From assembly GCF_003367245.1 (NCBI RefSeq), contig NZ_QRGR01000021.1, positions 1-64,000 of the forward strand: DNA of 64,000 nt, written 5' to 3'. Made by a program: the position numbers and the translations under genes. The first letter of the stretch is position 1. Every line of letters starts with the position of its first letter. A model generated the notes under the pieces. That model did not search any database. It was not told where the DNA came from and was given only the letters and a program-made list of their open reading frames with translations. Source of the stretch: Pontibacter diazotrophicus. Its GTDB lineage: Bacteria; Bacteroidota; Bacteroidia; Cytophagales; Hymenobacteraceae. Of the stretch, positions 44,022-54,452 are shown one piece after another.

Positions 44022-44786
44022 ATGAGAAATTACCTTTGCTTTCTCCTCCTTCTGGCGTTAGCTACATCTTGCATGACTAAAAGAGAGTTAGTTTACATGC
44101 AGAGTCAACAATTTAAAGAAAATTCCCCAACGTTAGTACCAACAGTACACAAACTGTACAAGCTGCAGTCCAATGATGTGTTATCTATCAAAGTCCTCAG
44201 CCTGCAGCCTGAGATGTCGGAGCTTTTCAACATCACCAATCCAACCAATGCCTTTGGAGTGGCGGACCAGGGTAGTATGTACCTTAGTGGATATTCTGTT
44301 GATGAAGAGGGCAATATTGAACTGCCTACCCTTGGCAAACTAAAAGTTTCAGGCCTAACCACTTCTGAAACTCAGGAACTCATTCAGCGTAACCTGAACA
44401 AATACATTACAAATTCAACTGTAGTAGTAAAGCTTATCAGCTTTAAAATAAGTGTACTGGGGGAAGTACGTAACCCTGGTTATTTTTATGTATACAATGA
44501 GCAGGCTAACCTTTTCGAGGGACTAAGCCTGGCAGGTGACTTGACACAGGGGGCGAACCGTCATAATGTAAAGCTGATCCGTCAGACCCCAGGTGGTTCC
44601 GAGGTGGTTCTATTGGACCTTACCGCTGCAGATGTCGTGCAGTCGCCATACTACTACTTAATGCCTAATGATGTAATTTACGTAGAACCAAGACAGACTC
44701 AGCTACGGCGCGACAACTTAATAGTACTTAATGCTGTATTTGGTGCGGTTTCTACCGCTGCTTTACTTTTAAACTTCCTGAGATAA
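44022..44786 (+). CDS. Polysaccharide export lipoprotein (Wza-like)
   Basis: The 254-residue lipoprotein (lipobox TSC) has the poly-export domain (LQSNDVLSIKVLSLQPE, about 48-140), a SLBB-like part (VLGEVRNPGYFYVYNEQANLFEGLSLAGDL) and a C-terminal hydrophobic segment. It forms the outer-membrane exit channel for exopolysaccharide. The Wzc-like gene follows 7 bp later. The Bacteroidota form is shorter than E. coli Wza. Confidence 0.92.
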   Translation: MRNYLCFLLLLALATSCMTKRELVYMQSQQFKENSPTLVPTVHKLYKLQSNDVLSIKVLSLQPEMSELFNITNPTNAFGVADQGSMYLSGYSVDEEGNIELPTLGKLKVSGLTTSETQELIQRNLNKYITNSTVVVKLISFKISVLGEVRNPGYFYVYNEQANLFEGLSLAGDLTQGANRHNVKLIRQTPGGSEVVLLDLTAADVVQSPYYYLMPNDVIYVEPRQTQLRRDNLIVLNAVFGAVSTAALLLNFLR

Positions 44787-44793
44787 TCATCAG

Positions 44794-47166
44794 ATGAAAA
44801 AAAACAATAAAGATCATGTCATAGATATCAGGAGCTGGCTCTTTAAGTTTCAAACAAGATGGTACGTTTTTGCAGCCTGTGTTCTGGTTTTTCTGGCTAT
44901 AGCCTATGTCTTCGTACAAAAAACCCAACGTGTCTATAGCTTTAAGTCAACGCTTCTGTTAGGTGATCAGCAAACCGGCTCCAAAAAGGCCCAGGAGCTG
45001 CTGGCAATTCTGGATTCACAGAACAAGGGCATTAAGGTAGAAGACGAGATAGGTATTATTCAGTCTGCAGAGATGATAAGGCAGGCTCTAAAGAACCTTG
45101 ATTATACTGTTTCCTATTATAAGGTAACCGATCACTGGCTTAACAGCATAACCGACCTTGTGGTAGAAGAGCAATACCAGGATGCCCCTTATGAAGTTGA
45201 TCTTGACACATCAGCTTACCAACTGGTAGATATCCCTATAGTTGTAGAAGTATTACCGGACAACAAGTTTGAAATAACTGCTGAAGCTAAGGATGTAGCG
45301 CAGTATGATTTCAGCAACCATACAGTGGTAGATTTCATCCCTAAGGTTGACATTAAACAAGTGCTGGAGTTTGACCAGCCTTACAAGGACAAGTACATGA
45401 GCTTTAAGCTGTCAAGGATAATATACATGGATCCCCAGCCTGGAGAAAAGTACTACTTTGTAATCAACAGTATGGACAAACTGGTAGGCCAACAGCAGAA
45501 AAACCTTAAAATCAGACCAATTGAGCGGGAATCAAGGGTGCTGGAGCTAACTAGTGAAGGAAGTATTCCGGAAAAAGAAATCCGCTTCCTGAATGCACTG
45601 ATGCAGGAGTATGTATTCAGGGACCTGGAAGATAAAAACATAACCGGCCGTAAAACACTCGACTTTATTGATAGCCAATTGGCTGTTCTGACAGATTCCC
45701 TCAGAAGAAGCAAGCAGGCTGTTTCCAGTTTCCGGTCTACTAATCGCCTGGCTAACATCAACGTGCAGTCTAACCAGAATTATGAAAAGCTGACAAGGCT
45801 GGAAAGTGACCGGGCTAAATTAGTCACGGATAAAATATACTTCCAGAATATTCTGGAACAGGTTCAGAATGGAGATGGTATAACGGAGTCTGTTTCTCCT
45901 GCTTCTGCCAGCTTACAAAACCCTAACCTGAACAACCTGTTTGCGGACCTGTCAGAGCTTTATAAACAAAAGGCGGGTTACAGGGTGAACTCCACAGAAG
46001 ACAACCCTCTGCTAAAGGTGCTTGAAGGCAAGATAAACAACACACGTAGTGCTATCATTGCCAATTTAAAAAACATGGTACGGTCTGCTGATGTGTCTAT
46101 CAATGATGTGAACCAACGTATTACAGGCATTGAATCCACGCTGGCGGCCTTACCCGAGAATGAGCGAAAGTTAATGGACCTGCAAAGCGAGGCCGAATTC
46201 GTAGATAAAAAGTATAGCTTTCTGCTCGAAAAACGGGCAGAGGCTGCCATAGCCTTAGCTACTAATGCTACAGACAAGAAAATAGTAGATAAAGCCTCCC
46301 TGGCAGGCAATGGCCCTGTAAATGTAAAGCCCAAGCTGATTTACATGCTGGCCTTGCTGATGGGCCTGGCAATACCCGCCGTAGTGATTGCGCTGATGGA
46401 TAATGTGGACAACACAATACAAGGCAAGAATGACCTTTCTGCTATCACAAGAATCCCCTTTCTCGGCGTAATCGCGCATGGCACAGTAGACGACAAACTG
46501 GCCGTAAAAAACAACCCAAGGTCTGCTATAGCAGAATCCTTCAGGTCGATGCGGGTTAACCTGCAGTACCTGCTGGCAGGTGACAATTTAAAAGTGATAG
46601 GCGTAACATCGTCTGTATCGGGTGAAGGTAAAACGTTCTGTTCTGTTAACCTTGCTTCAGAACTTGCTTTATCAGGCAAAAAGGTAGTGCTGATAGAGTC
46701 GGATATGCGGAAGCCTACTTTCGAAAAATATTTCAATACGAAAAACGACAGTGGACTTTCCTCCTACCTGACAAACGGACTGCCGCTGGAAGGGGTTATT
46801 CAGCAAACTGAGGTAGAAAACCTGGATATCATACCATGTGGCCTGATTCCGGATAACGCCATACACCTGCTTGAGCTTCCGAGGATGCAGGAGCTTATAG
46901 ACTCGCTGAAAGATATGTACGACTATGTCGTGATTGACACACCACCGATAGGCTTTGTTTCTGAGTTCTTTATCCTGATGCGGCACCTTGACACCAGCCT
47001 GTATGTAGTAAAGCACAAGTACACCAACAAAGACATGCTGGACCAGGTTAACGAACTGTATGCTGCAAAGAAGCTGAAGAACATATACATGGTCATTAAT
47101 GACCTGGACTACAACAAAACCTACGAGTACGGCTACAAGCGCAAAGGGCACTATTATTACGCCTAA
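44794..47166 (+). CDS. Polysaccharide co-polymerase with tyrosine autokinase (Wzc-like)
   Basis: The 790-residue protein has an N-terminal membrane helix (about 27-46), a periplasmic Wzz domain with long coiled coil (about 300-470), a second helix (about 515-533) and a cytoplasmic BY-kinase domain: Walker A SVSGEGKT near 610, Walker A' VLIESDMRKP, Walker B VVIDTPPIG, and a Tyr-rich tail (YEYGYKRKGHYYYA) for autophosphorylation. It controls chain length and links synthesis to export. Confidence 0.93.
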   Translation: MKKNNKDHVIDIRSWLFKFQTRWYVFAACVLVFLAIAYVFVQKTQRVYSFKSTLLLGDQQTGSKKAQELLAILDSQNKGIKVEDEIGIIQSAEMIRQALKNLDYTVSYYKVTDHWLNSITDLVVEEQYQDAPYEVDLDTSAYQLVDIPIVVEVLPDNKFEITAEAKDVAQYDFSNHTVVDFIPKVDIKQVLEFDQPYKDKYMSFKLSRIIYMDPQPGEKYYFVINSMDKLVGQQQKNLKIRPIERESRVLELTSEGSIPEKEIRFLNALMQEYVFRDLEDKNITGRKTLDFIDSQLAVLTDSLRRSKQAVSSFRSTNRLANINVQSNQNYEKLTRLESDRAKLVTDKIYFQNILEQVQNGDGITESVSPASASLQNPNLNNLFADLSELYKQKAGYRVNSTEDNPLLKVLEGKINNTRSAIIANLKNMVRSADVSINDVNQRITGIESTLAALPENERKLMDLQSEAEFVDKKYSFLLEKRAEAAIALATNATDKKIVDKASLAGNGPVNVKPKLIYMLALLMGLAIPAVVIALMDNVDNTIQGKNDLSAITRIPFLGVIAHGTVDDKLAVKNNPRSAIAESFRSMRVNLQYLLAGDNLKVIGVTSSVSGEGKTFCSVNLASELALSGKKVVLIESDMRKPTFEKYFNTKNDSGLSSYLTNGLPLEGVIQQTEVENLDIIPCGLIPDNAIHLLELPRMQELIDSLKDMYDYVVIDTPPIGFVSEFFILMRHLDTSLYVVKHKYTNKDMLDQVNELYAAKKLKNIYMVINDLDYNKTYEYGYKRKGHYYYA

Positions 47167-47189
47167 GCTTGTAAACTGCTAACATACAC

Positions 47190-47232
47190 CGAACAGGGAG
47201 CGGCCTTTGGCATAAATGCTGCGCCCTGTTCG
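47190..47232 (+). promoter_or_regulatory. Intercistronic hairpin between Wzc- and Wzx-like genes
   Basis: CGAACAGGG and CCCTGTTCG form a 9-bp stem around a 25-nt loop with further partial pairing. With no strong T-run it may set relative expression or mRNA stability. Confidence 0.45.
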
Positions 47233-47255
47233 CTACCTTTATGAACTTGTAACAC

Positions 47256-48782
47256 ATGAGTAATAATTTAGCCTCCAAGGCTGTCAACGGTTTAAAGTGG
47301 GGATCAGCATCAACCATTGCCAATGCCGTGATGCAGATCGGCTATACTTCGGCAATGGCCAGATTATTGGCTCCCGAAGCTTTTGGCTTGGTGGCGATTT
47401 CCAGTGTGATCCTTCGCTTCGGTAGCTACTTTGCCAACATGGGCCTTACCAAGGCCCTGATCCAGAAGGAGGAACTGGAGCCACAGCATATCAGAGCGGC
47501 CTTTACAGCCTCTTTTCTACTGGGCCTGCTTTTTACGGCTGTTACCTGGCTGGCTGCCCCCCTTGCCGCTGATTTTTTCAAAAACCCTGATGTGGCCCCT
47601 ATTGTGCGGGTGATGGCGCTGTCTTTTTTGGTAAATGGTATGTCTGTTACCTCTCTCAGCCTGCTGGAGCGCGAAATGCGCTTCAAGATTATCAGTGTTA
47701 TAGAGATAATCTCTTACGTAATCTCCTACCTTGGCGCGGGTATCATACTGGCGTATCTCGGCTTTGGGGTCTGGAGTTTGATTTACGCTACTCTGCTGCA
47801 GGCAACGCTGACGGCCATCGGAACCTATGCCACGGTCCGTCATAGTGTGGCGCTTGAGTTTGGCTGGGCACATTACAAGCCGCTGTTCAGTTATGGCAGC
47901 CGCATGTCGTTAATCAGCTTTCTGGAGTTCCTGAGCCAGGAGTTTGGCACCATCCTGATTGGCCGTGTGCTTGGCTCCTATAAATTGGGTCTCTATAACC
48001 GCGCCTACATGCTCGTGAACCTGCCCATGTATATGCTCACGCGCACTTTCTCAAAGGTTGTCTTCCCCAGCTTCAGCAAAATCCAGAACGACATTCAGAA
48101 GCTGGGCAGAATCTACCTCTCCAGTATTACCCTCCTGGCAGCCATTGTTATTCCGGCCTGCCTGGGCATATCGGTGGCGGCGCCGGAGCTGGTGCGCATC
48201 CTCTTAGGTGAACAATGGGGAGAGTCGGTGCCGGTGCTGCAGGTGCTGAGCCTGGCCATAGCGCTTAGCTTTATCACCATGTTTGCCGGTATCGTTTGTG
48301 ATGCCAAGGCCGTACTCAACGTGAAGATCGTGCTCAATATAGTCTTTGTACTCGTAATTGGAGGTTTGTTCTTCCTGCTCCGATCATATGGGCTGGTGGG
48401 CTTTGCCTTTGCTGTATTGATAGGTGAACTGGTGCGTGTAGCCTTGTACCAGCGCGTGATGCACCAGGTATTGCAGCTCTCTTACCTGCAGCAGATATCC
48501 ATTTACCTACCCGGTGTGATAAATGGCGTGCTGGTGGCCCTGGGAATTTACCTGGTAAGCTCGCTGCTGCGAAGTGCCGGTGCGCCGGTAGTGGTCACCT
48601 TTACCGCTCAGCTGATAACAGGGGCTGTGCTGTTGCTGGTGCTCACGCTGCTCTTCCCGCATAGGCTGTTGCGCACGGAGCTGCAAATGATGCTCACTAA
48701 AATGGGGTTTGGCGGAGACGGCAACAGCCCGTACAGCCGCATCATCCACAAGTATAAATCACAAAATTTAAAGGAGGCTTAG
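47256..48782 (+). CDS. Lipid-linked repeat-unit flippase (WzxC-like, MOP superfamily)
   Basis: The 508-residue protein has about 12 to 14 membrane helices and the start SKAVNGLKWGSASTIANAVMQI typical of WzxC-type flippases, with RAYMLVNLPMYMLTRTFSKVVFPSFS in the middle. It moves undecaprenyl-linked sugar units to the periplasmic face. Gene order after Wza and Wzc supports the call. Confidence 0.92.
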   Translation: MSNNLASKAVNGLKWGSASTIANAVMQIGYTSAMARLLAPEAFGLVAISSVILRFGSYFANMGLTKALIQKEELEPQHIRAAFTASFLLGLLFTAVTWLAAPLAADFFKNPDVAPIVRVMALSFLVNGMSVTSLSLLEREMRFKIISVIEIISYVISYLGAGIILAYLGFGVWSLIYATLLQATLTAIGTYATVRHSVALEFGWAHYKPLFSYGSRMSLISFLEFLSQEFGTILIGRVLGSYKLGLYNRAYMLVNLPMYMLTRTFSKVVFPSFSKIQNDIQKLGRIYLSSITLLAAIVIPACLGISVAAPELVRILLGEQWGESVPVLQVLSLAIALSFITMFAGIVCDAKAVLNVKIVLNIVFVLVIGGLFFLLRSYGLVGFAFAVLIGELVRVALYQRVMHQVLQLSYLQQISIYLPGVINGVLVALGIYLVSSLLRSAGAPVVVTFTAQLITGAVLLLVLTLLFPHRLLRTELQMMLTKMGFGGDGNSPYSRIIHKYKSQNLKEA

Positions 48783-48825
48783 CCACAGTGCCTGGCTTCC
48801 CGTTAGAAACAGAAACACATTATAA

Positions 48826-50031
48826 ATGATGACAATAGGAGTTTGTGGGCCCGTGGACCTGAAAATGCTAAACTGGGACCACTCAGAAGCCGATATACCA
48901 CACGGACATGCTGTTCCGCTAACAACTTATTTTGTTAATGGTTTACTGAAGCGTGGCTATAAGGTAATAGTTTATACTAACTCAACCGAGATAGAGGAGC
49001 CTCTTGTGCTGAAAACAGAACAAGTTACCGTTTGTGTGGGCCGTCAGAAGCCACAGCCCGGGCGCAGGTTCTTTCAGTATGAGGTAAAAGAGCTACAGCA
49101 GCTTATAAAAGAAAACCCCTGCGACTTTATCAGTGCCTTCTGGTCTTATGAATATGCCTGGGCGGCTTTGCGGAGCGGCATTCCTACAGTGGTCAGCCTG
49201 CACGATGTGGCCTTACAGATATTACTGCAACACAAAGACATGTTCCGGCTGGTACGCTGGGCCATCAACTACATCGTGGTAACAAAGGCTAAACACCTGA
49301 TTGCTAACTCCAGCTACACTTATAACATGCTGGATAGGGGCACCCGCAAGAAAACCCGTATCATCAACAACTTCTTTACCTCGGAGATGGAGGAAATACT
49401 ACCTCCACCTTCCCGCAAAGGGAACTATATCACCTCGGTGGCCATGGGCTTCTCTCACCGTAAGAATATTGAGACGGCACTGCAGGCCTTCGCTATCGTT
49501 CGGAAGCAGCACCCTGAACTGGAGTACCATCTGCTAGGAGCAGACATGGAACCCGGCGGGCTGGCTCAGCAATACGCTCGGCAGCACAACCTGGAAAAAG
49601 GCGTTAAGTTTATTGGCTTGCAGCCGTATAACACTGTATTGGAAACAATCGCTAACGCTAAACTACTGTTACATACTGCCCGGGAAGAGTCTTTTGGAAT
49701 GGTGCTGTTAGAGGCAATGGTAGCAAAAACGCCTGTTATAGGTGGCAACAGCAGCGGATATATTCCTACGCTGCTGGATAACGGCAATGCTGGCCTGCTC
49801 TGTAACATCAATTCACCTCAAGCCGTGGCACAGTGTGTACTAAAGCTGGTAGAGGACGAACAACTGGGCCAGCAACTTGTAGAAACAGCATATTCGTTTG
49901 CCCATAATAATTACTCGGAGGATGTGGTAATACAGCAGCACTTAGCTTGTTACGCAGACATTCTGGGCAAACCGATTCACGCTATAACGCCTCCTGCAGC
50001 CGCAACCAAGCCTCATCCGGTGAAACTGTAA
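48826..50031 (+). CDS. GT4-family glycosyltransferase
   Basis: The 401-residue GT-B-fold enzyme has the retaining GT4 signature EESFGMVLLEAMVAKTPVIG (the EX7E motif) near residue 287 and the KGVKFIGLQPYN segment before it. It transfers a sugar from a nucleotide sugar to the lipid-linked intermediate on the cytoplasmic side. Donor and acceptor are unknown. It lies between flippase and polymerase genes. Confidence 0.9.
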   Translation: MMTIGVCGPVDLKMLNWDHSEADIPHGHAVPLTTYFVNGLLKRGYKVIVYTNSTEIEEPLVLKTEQVTVCVGRQKPQPGRRFFQYEVKELQQLIKENPCDFISAFWSYEYAWAALRSGIPTVVSLHDVALQILLQHKDMFRLVRWAINYIVVTKAKHLIANSSYTYNMLDRGTRKKTRIINNFFTSEMEEILPPPSRKGNYITSVAMGFSHRKNIETALQAFAIVRKQHPELEYHLLGADMEPGGLAQQYARQHNLEKGVKFIGLQPYNTVLETIANAKLLLHTAREESFGMVLLEAMVAKTPVIGGNSSGYIPTLLDNGNAGLLCNINSPQAVAQCVLKLVEDEQLGQQLVETAYSFAHNNYSEDVVIQQHLACYADILGKPIHAITPPAAATKPHPVKL

Positions 50032-50049
50032 GTTTTAACAAGTTTGTAC

Positions 50050-51351
50050 ATGAAGCTGAACTATACCTTTCTGTTTGCTATACCGCTGGCCCTGATCCTG
50101 CTCATGGACGATATGTTTATGCAGATAGCTGTACCTAACGATGAAATAGGACAGGGTGCGCTGCTTAACATGCTCATGAAAGGAATGGCAGGGATATCTT
50201 TCATGTACTGTGTGCTGTACTTCAAAAGAATGTCGAAGTACATGAAGTTAGCTTTCTTCCTGCTGGTATTGTATGTAGCGGCGCTGGTGTTCGAGTCTAA
50301 GTATGTGTATGGTTCTTTTATGATCTATCCGCACGTGTTTGTGAAGGTCCTTATCTTCGCCTACAGCTTCTTCATCTATACGTACTACAAAGGCAACTAT
50401 CACCTCAAAATGAAGCACGTTGTCTGGTTTATCCTTGGCGGCTTCTGGTTAAATGTACTGCTCATTAACCCCCACACCCTCAGCGTGTCTGCTTTTACAA
50501 GCCACGAGCGCGGCGTGTACTCTAATTCCGTATACATGCTGGTGGTGCCCTTTCTGTACTTTCTGAGCAACTACTTTTACAAGGGAAAATTCACAAGCCT
50601 TTTCTGGGCATTTTTTGTACTGTTTGCGATCTTCTTCTTCCAGCATCGCACCGTCTGGATTTCTACGGCCTTTGTACTGGTGGTCTACTACTTCCTCGTC
50701 CGGTTCAAAACCGATAAGCCCATCAACTTTATAGCCAAACTGCTGCCGGTTGGTACACTGGTTGGCATAATGAGTATAATCGCAAGCGGGTTTATACTTT
50801 CAGCGCATCCTGAGATTGTTGATAAGGTGCAGGAAAGTTTTTCAGATATAGAGAACTTCGAGAGCCAGGGCACAGGCGGCTGGCGTTACCAGCAGTGGAT
50901 GTCGTACCTGCCCTTAATCCAGGAGAACTTCCTGCTGGGCATGCGCTTCGACGGCTTTGAACTTCCGATCCAGTTCTGGCGCGACGATATTGACGCGCCT
51001 GTGTTTGAGGATGGCAACGGGCACCACTTCCACAGCTTTTATGTAGAGATCTTCTTCTATACCGGCTTGGTTGGCTTTGCGTTGTACCTGCTCATAGCAC
51101 TTTACCCGATTCTAAAGGCAATGAGGAAAAAGTCTCTTACCTCTAACCAGATCATACTGGTGTCGTTTGTGAGCAGCGGCTTCATATTCGGGATTTCTTA
51201 TGTATTACCCGTTTTCTTCTATGGCATGCTGGGCTGGGCCATTGCCGCCATTGAGGAAGAAGACATCTCTCATCAGAGCTACATAAGAGCGTCGGGGCAG
51301 CGTATGAAAGCCCGCCGTATAGCGCGGCAACCCGTGCTGCAAACTACTTGA
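50050..51351 (+). CDS. Wzy-like polysaccharide polymerase
   Basis: The ATG at 50050 (MKLNYTFLF) is preferred over the TTG six bases upstream. The 433-residue protein has about ten membrane helices with a large loop between late helices (about 265-335, QGTGGWRYQQWMSYLPLIQENFLLG), as in O-antigen ligase/polymerase proteins. It would polymerise repeat units at the outer face of the inner membrane. Confidence 0.82.
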   Translation: MKLNYTFLFAIPLALILLMDDMFMQIAVPNDEIGQGALLNMLMKGMAGISFMYCVLYFKRMSKYMKLAFFLLVLYVAALVFESKYVYGSFMIYPHVFVKVLIFAYSFFIYTYYKGNYHLKMKHVVWFILGGFWLNVLLINPHTLSVSAFTSHERGVYSNSVYMLVVPFLYFLSNYFYKGKFTSLFWAFFVLFAIFFFQHRTVWISTAFVLVVYYFLVRFKTDKPINFIAKLLPVGTLVGIMSIIASGFILSAHPEIVDKVQESFSDIENFESQGTGGWRYQQWMSYLPLIQENFLLGMRFDGFELPIQFWRDDIDAPVFEDGNGHHFHSFYVEIFFYTGLVGFALYLLIALYPILKAMRKKSLTSNQIILVSFVSSGFIFGISYVLPVFFYGMLGWAIAAIEEEDISHQSYIRASGQRMKARRIARQPVLQTT

Positions 51352-51412
51352 ATAACACAACCTCTTCTCTTAAATAGAAGTACAAGTATATATACAAACC
51401 CTTATTATTAGT

Positions 51413-52348
51413 ATGAGTGCTCCTATACCCCAAGAACCTTTGCACACCCCGGTGTTGTTCATTATATTCAACCGGGCACGAACGGCCCAAAAGGTCTTTG
51501 AACGCATCCGGCAGGTAAAGCCTAAAAAGCTTTATGTAGCTGCCGATGGCCCGCGCCAGCACGTCACAACAGATGCTGAACGCTGTGCCGAAACCCGCCG
51601 CATTGTAGAACAAGTGGACTGGGACTGTGAAGTAAAAACACTGTTCCAGGACCAGAACCTTGGCTGCGGCATAGCCCCCTCCCGTTCCATCTCCTGGCTT
51701 TTTGAACACGAAGAGACCGGCATCATATTAGAGGATGACTGTATACCCTCTATGAGCTTTTTCTGGTTTTGCCAGGAAATGCTGGAAAGGCATAAGCATG
51801 ACACCCGCATCATGCACATCAGTGGCAACAACAACCTGGGTGGCTGGCGCCGCGACAATGACTATTCTTACTACTTCTCTGACAAGGTGAATGCCTGGGG
51901 CTGGGCCACCTGGCGCCGTGCGTGGCAGCTCTTTGATTTTAATTTAGGTACTTATCCGGAAGTAAAGCAGAAAGGCTACCTGAACGGGATTTTTCTGAAC
52001 AAGTTTGAGGAAAAGTACCGCCTGGGCCAGTTGGAGAAAACTTTTTCTAACATCCAGAAAGGAGACGTATGGGACTATCAGTGGGAATTTGCAGTATATA
52101 GCAACGCAGGCCTTTGCATCGTGCCCGAGGTAAACCTTGTGCGTAATATTGGCTTCGATGAGGATGCCACGCATACCTTTCAGCTACATCATAAGAAAGA
52201 GGAGATTCCGGAGAAAGAGATGACGTTTCCGCTACGACACCCCCGCTTTGTGATTCGGGACATTGAGTCGGACAAGCGAAATTTTAATAACCTGATACGA
52301 AACAAGATGAGTGCAAAGCTTAAAAGCCTCTTCAGTTTCAGTCTATAA
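51413..52348 (+). CDS. GT-A-fold glycosyltransferase (HlpA-like group)
   Basis: The 311-residue protein begins with HTPVLFIIFNRARTAQKVFE and has KKLYVAADGPR, an EDDC metal-binding motif (GIILEDDCIPS near residue 105) and NAWGWATWRRAW, the pattern of a GT-A group often named hemolytic protein HlpA-like in databases. It is soluble with likely membrane association. Sugar specificity unknown. Confidence 0.82.
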   Translation: MSAPIPQEPLHTPVLFIIFNRARTAQKVFERIRQVKPKKLYVAADGPRQHVTTDAERCAETRRIVEQVDWDCEVKTLFQDQNLGCGIAPSRSISWLFEHEETGIILEDDCIPSMSFFWFCQEMLERHKHDTRIMHISGNNNLGGWRRDNDYSYYFSDKVNAWGWATWRRAWQLFDFNLGTYPEVKQKGYLNGIFLNKFEEKYRLGQLEKTFSNIQKGDVWDYQWEFAVYSNAGLCIVPEVNLVRNIGFDEDATHTFQLHHKKEEIPEKEMTFPLRHPRFVIRDIESDKRNFNNLIRNKMSAKLKSLFSFSL

Positions 52349-52367
52349 CCTAAGTTGAAAAGTGAAT

Positions 52368-53213
52368 ATGGAGCCGATACACATTGTGATTCCTGTCTTT
52401 AACAGGAAAGAACATACAAAAGCATGTTTAGAGTCGCTTAGGGCACAGACCAACACCAACTATAAAGTAACGATAGTGGATGATGGATCAACGGACGGCA
52501 CTGGGGAGATGCTTCAGTCGGATTACAAAGAAGTAGAAGTACTGAGGGCAGATGGGTCGTTGTTCTGGACAGCCGGGGTGAACCTGGGATTGCGGCATGC
52601 CATGAAAGCTGGCGCTAGCCTGCTCATGACCATGAACAATGACGTGATTGCCGATGAGCACCTGATAGAAAACATGTTCCGCTGGCATCAGAAGTACCCT
52701 GCAGCTATGCTGGGAGCATTGGAGATGGATGTACACACCAGGAAACCTATTTTTGGAGGAGAACGGCTAAACTGGTTGCTTAACAGGATAGACCATGTGC
52801 TGGATATTCTTCCGGAAGAAGAACAGCACGGGCTACACCCTGTTACTCACTTACCTGGCCGCGGCTTACTGATACCGAAAGCCATCTTCGAAAGAATAGG
52901 GCTTCTTGATCAGGACAGGCTCCCGCATTACCTTGCAGATTATGACTTCACTCACTCTGCAAGGCGTGCGGGCTTTCAGCTTTTCGTAAATTACGACGCC
53001 AGGTTATATACCTACCCCGATGAAAGCGGAGAGCGGGAGATCAGAAGGGAGAAAAGTCTAAAGAATTACTACAAGCACCTATTCGATATTAAAGGAGGCG
53101 GCAACTTACGGGACTTCACCCGATTTACACTTAAAAACTGCCCAACACCTTACGTCCCCTTTCACCTTGCCAATGGATATGTCCGTAGAATATTCGGATA
53201 CATAATAAAGTAA
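52368..53213 (+). CDS. GT2-family glycosyltransferase
   Basis: The ATG at 52368 is preferred over GTG at 52362. The ~281-residue protein has the GT2 start HIVIPVFNRKEHTKACLESL, VDDGSTDGTGEML, a DxD-like NNDV motif and LPGRGLLIPKAIFERIGLLD with the following YLADYDF. It resembles rhamnosyl- or galactosyltransferases of this family. The stop TAA is followed directly by the ATG of the beta-helix gene. Confidence 0.88.
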   Translation: MEPIHIVIPVFNRKEHTKACLESLRAQTNTNYKVTIVDDGSTDGTGEMLQSDYKEVEVLRADGSLFWTAGVNLGLRHAMKAGASLLMTMNNDVIADEHLIENMFRWHQKYPAAMLGALEMDVHTRKPIFGGERLNWLLNRIDHVLDILPEEEQHGLHPVTHLPGRGLLIPKAIFERIGLLDQDRLPHYLADYDFTHSARRAGFQLFVNYDARLYTYPDESGEREIRREKSLKNYYKHLFDIKGGGNLRDFTRFTLKNCPTPYVPFHLANGYVRRIFGYIIK

Positions 53214-54452
53214 ATGCACTGCTACACGCACTTACATACCACCCCTTACTCTAAATCGCGAAGTAAGGGGTGGTTTTTTCTTTTTCTGCTGGCCGTGGCC
53301 CTTGCAGTGGCAGGTTACGCTATTTTGCATGAGCCCACTTACTCCTCGAGGTTAGCCTCTTCAAGCTACGACGGTCCACTGGTTATTACCAGAGGCGGCA
53401 CCTATAGCGGCAACTGGGAATCGCGGGATTCAGATGTTCCTGCCGTGGATATTCGTACCGCTGAGCCCGTCGTAATCATCAACTCCAGCATACGCGGGGC
53501 CGGTGTCCTGATTCAGAGCCTGCTGTATGGCGCAGACATTACGGTGCTTCATACAGAGGGTTATGGGCTCCCTCCCACCCCCTATACCGATTATGAAAAG
53601 CCACGCCGCTTCCTGGCGGTAGATGAGTTTAAGAATGTGGTGGTGGAGCATTGCTATATGGAGGAGACAGCCGGCATTTACCTGGGCGTGCAGTACACCG
53701 GAAACAGTAGCCCGGAGCAAACCGTGAAAATACAGTACAACAAGGTCCGCGATATCAATGGCCAGATCCACGATGGAAAGTATAGGGTGCAGTTTGTGCA
53801 GTTCAACTACAGGGGTGAGCTTCCTTATGCAGAAATAGCGTGGAACGAGGTAATTAACAGGCCGGGGCTGTCTGCTGTAGAAGACAACATTAACATCTAC
53901 AATTCCCGCGGAACGCCCTCCTCCCCCATCCGCATTCACAACAACTACATACAAGGGGCTTTCCCTTATCCCCTACACCTAAAGACGTATTCCGGAGGAG
54001 GCATTATAAGCGACTCCCCCGCTGCCGATTCACTTACAGCCACCGCATATCTGAAGGTATATGAAAACCACCTGGTAGGCCTGGGCAACTACTGCCTGGC
54101 CATAGCAGGCGGCAACAATATAGAGATGCATCATAATCGGGCCATAGTAGCCGCTACTTTTGATGATGGGGAGCCATATCATTTCTGGACGAGTGGCATA
54201 TGGGCCAAGGATTACTATAAGATGCACACCACCTATAACAACAGCATCCATCATAACACGCTGGCTGTGCTTGGCGAAACCCGCACCTGGCGGAACGAGA
54301 TAGCTGACAGCACGTTTGTTGCCGCCGCAGAGTATGACAACTTTGTGTTACCAGACAGTGTAACCAAGCAGCTGGAGCAACAGGAATACAGGCTATGGCA
54401 GGAAAAACTCCGCCGAAACCACATCAAAATTGGTCCGCAACGGGATCGATAA
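53214..54452 (+). CDS. Membrane-anchored parallel beta-helix protein of EPS locus
   Basis: The 412-residue protein has an N-terminal signal anchor (about 19-38) and then a right-handed parallel beta-helix with Asn- and aromatic-rich turns (VVVEHCYMEETAGIYLG, IRIHNNYIQGAFPYP, IAGGNNIEMHHNRAI). Such folds occur in polysaccharide lyases, epimerases and tailspike enzymes. It is closely similar over its length to the N-terminal half of the next gene, so the two arose by duplication. It follows GT2 with no gap. Likely acts on the exopolysaccharide; the reaction is unknown. Confidence 0.75.
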   Translation: MHCYTHLHTTPYSKSRSKGWFFLFLLAVALAVAGYAILHEPTYSSRLASSSYDGPLVITRGGTYSGNWESRDSDVPAVDIRTAEPVVIINSSIRGAGVLIQSLLYGADITVLHTEGYGLPPTPYTDYEKPRRFLAVDEFKNVVVEHCYMEETAGIYLGVQYTGNSSPEQTVKIQYNKVRDINGQIHDGKYRVQFVQFNYRGELPYAEIAWNEVINRPGLSAVEDNINIYNSRGTPSSPIRIHNNYIQGAFPYPLHLKTYSGGGIISDSPAADSLTATAYLKVYENHLVGLGNYCLAIAGGNNIEMHHNRAIVAATFDDGEPYHFWTSGIWAKDYYKMHTTYNNSIHHNTLAVLGETRTWRNEIADSTFVAAAEYDNFVLPDSVTKQLEQQEYRLWQEKLRRNHIKIGPQRDR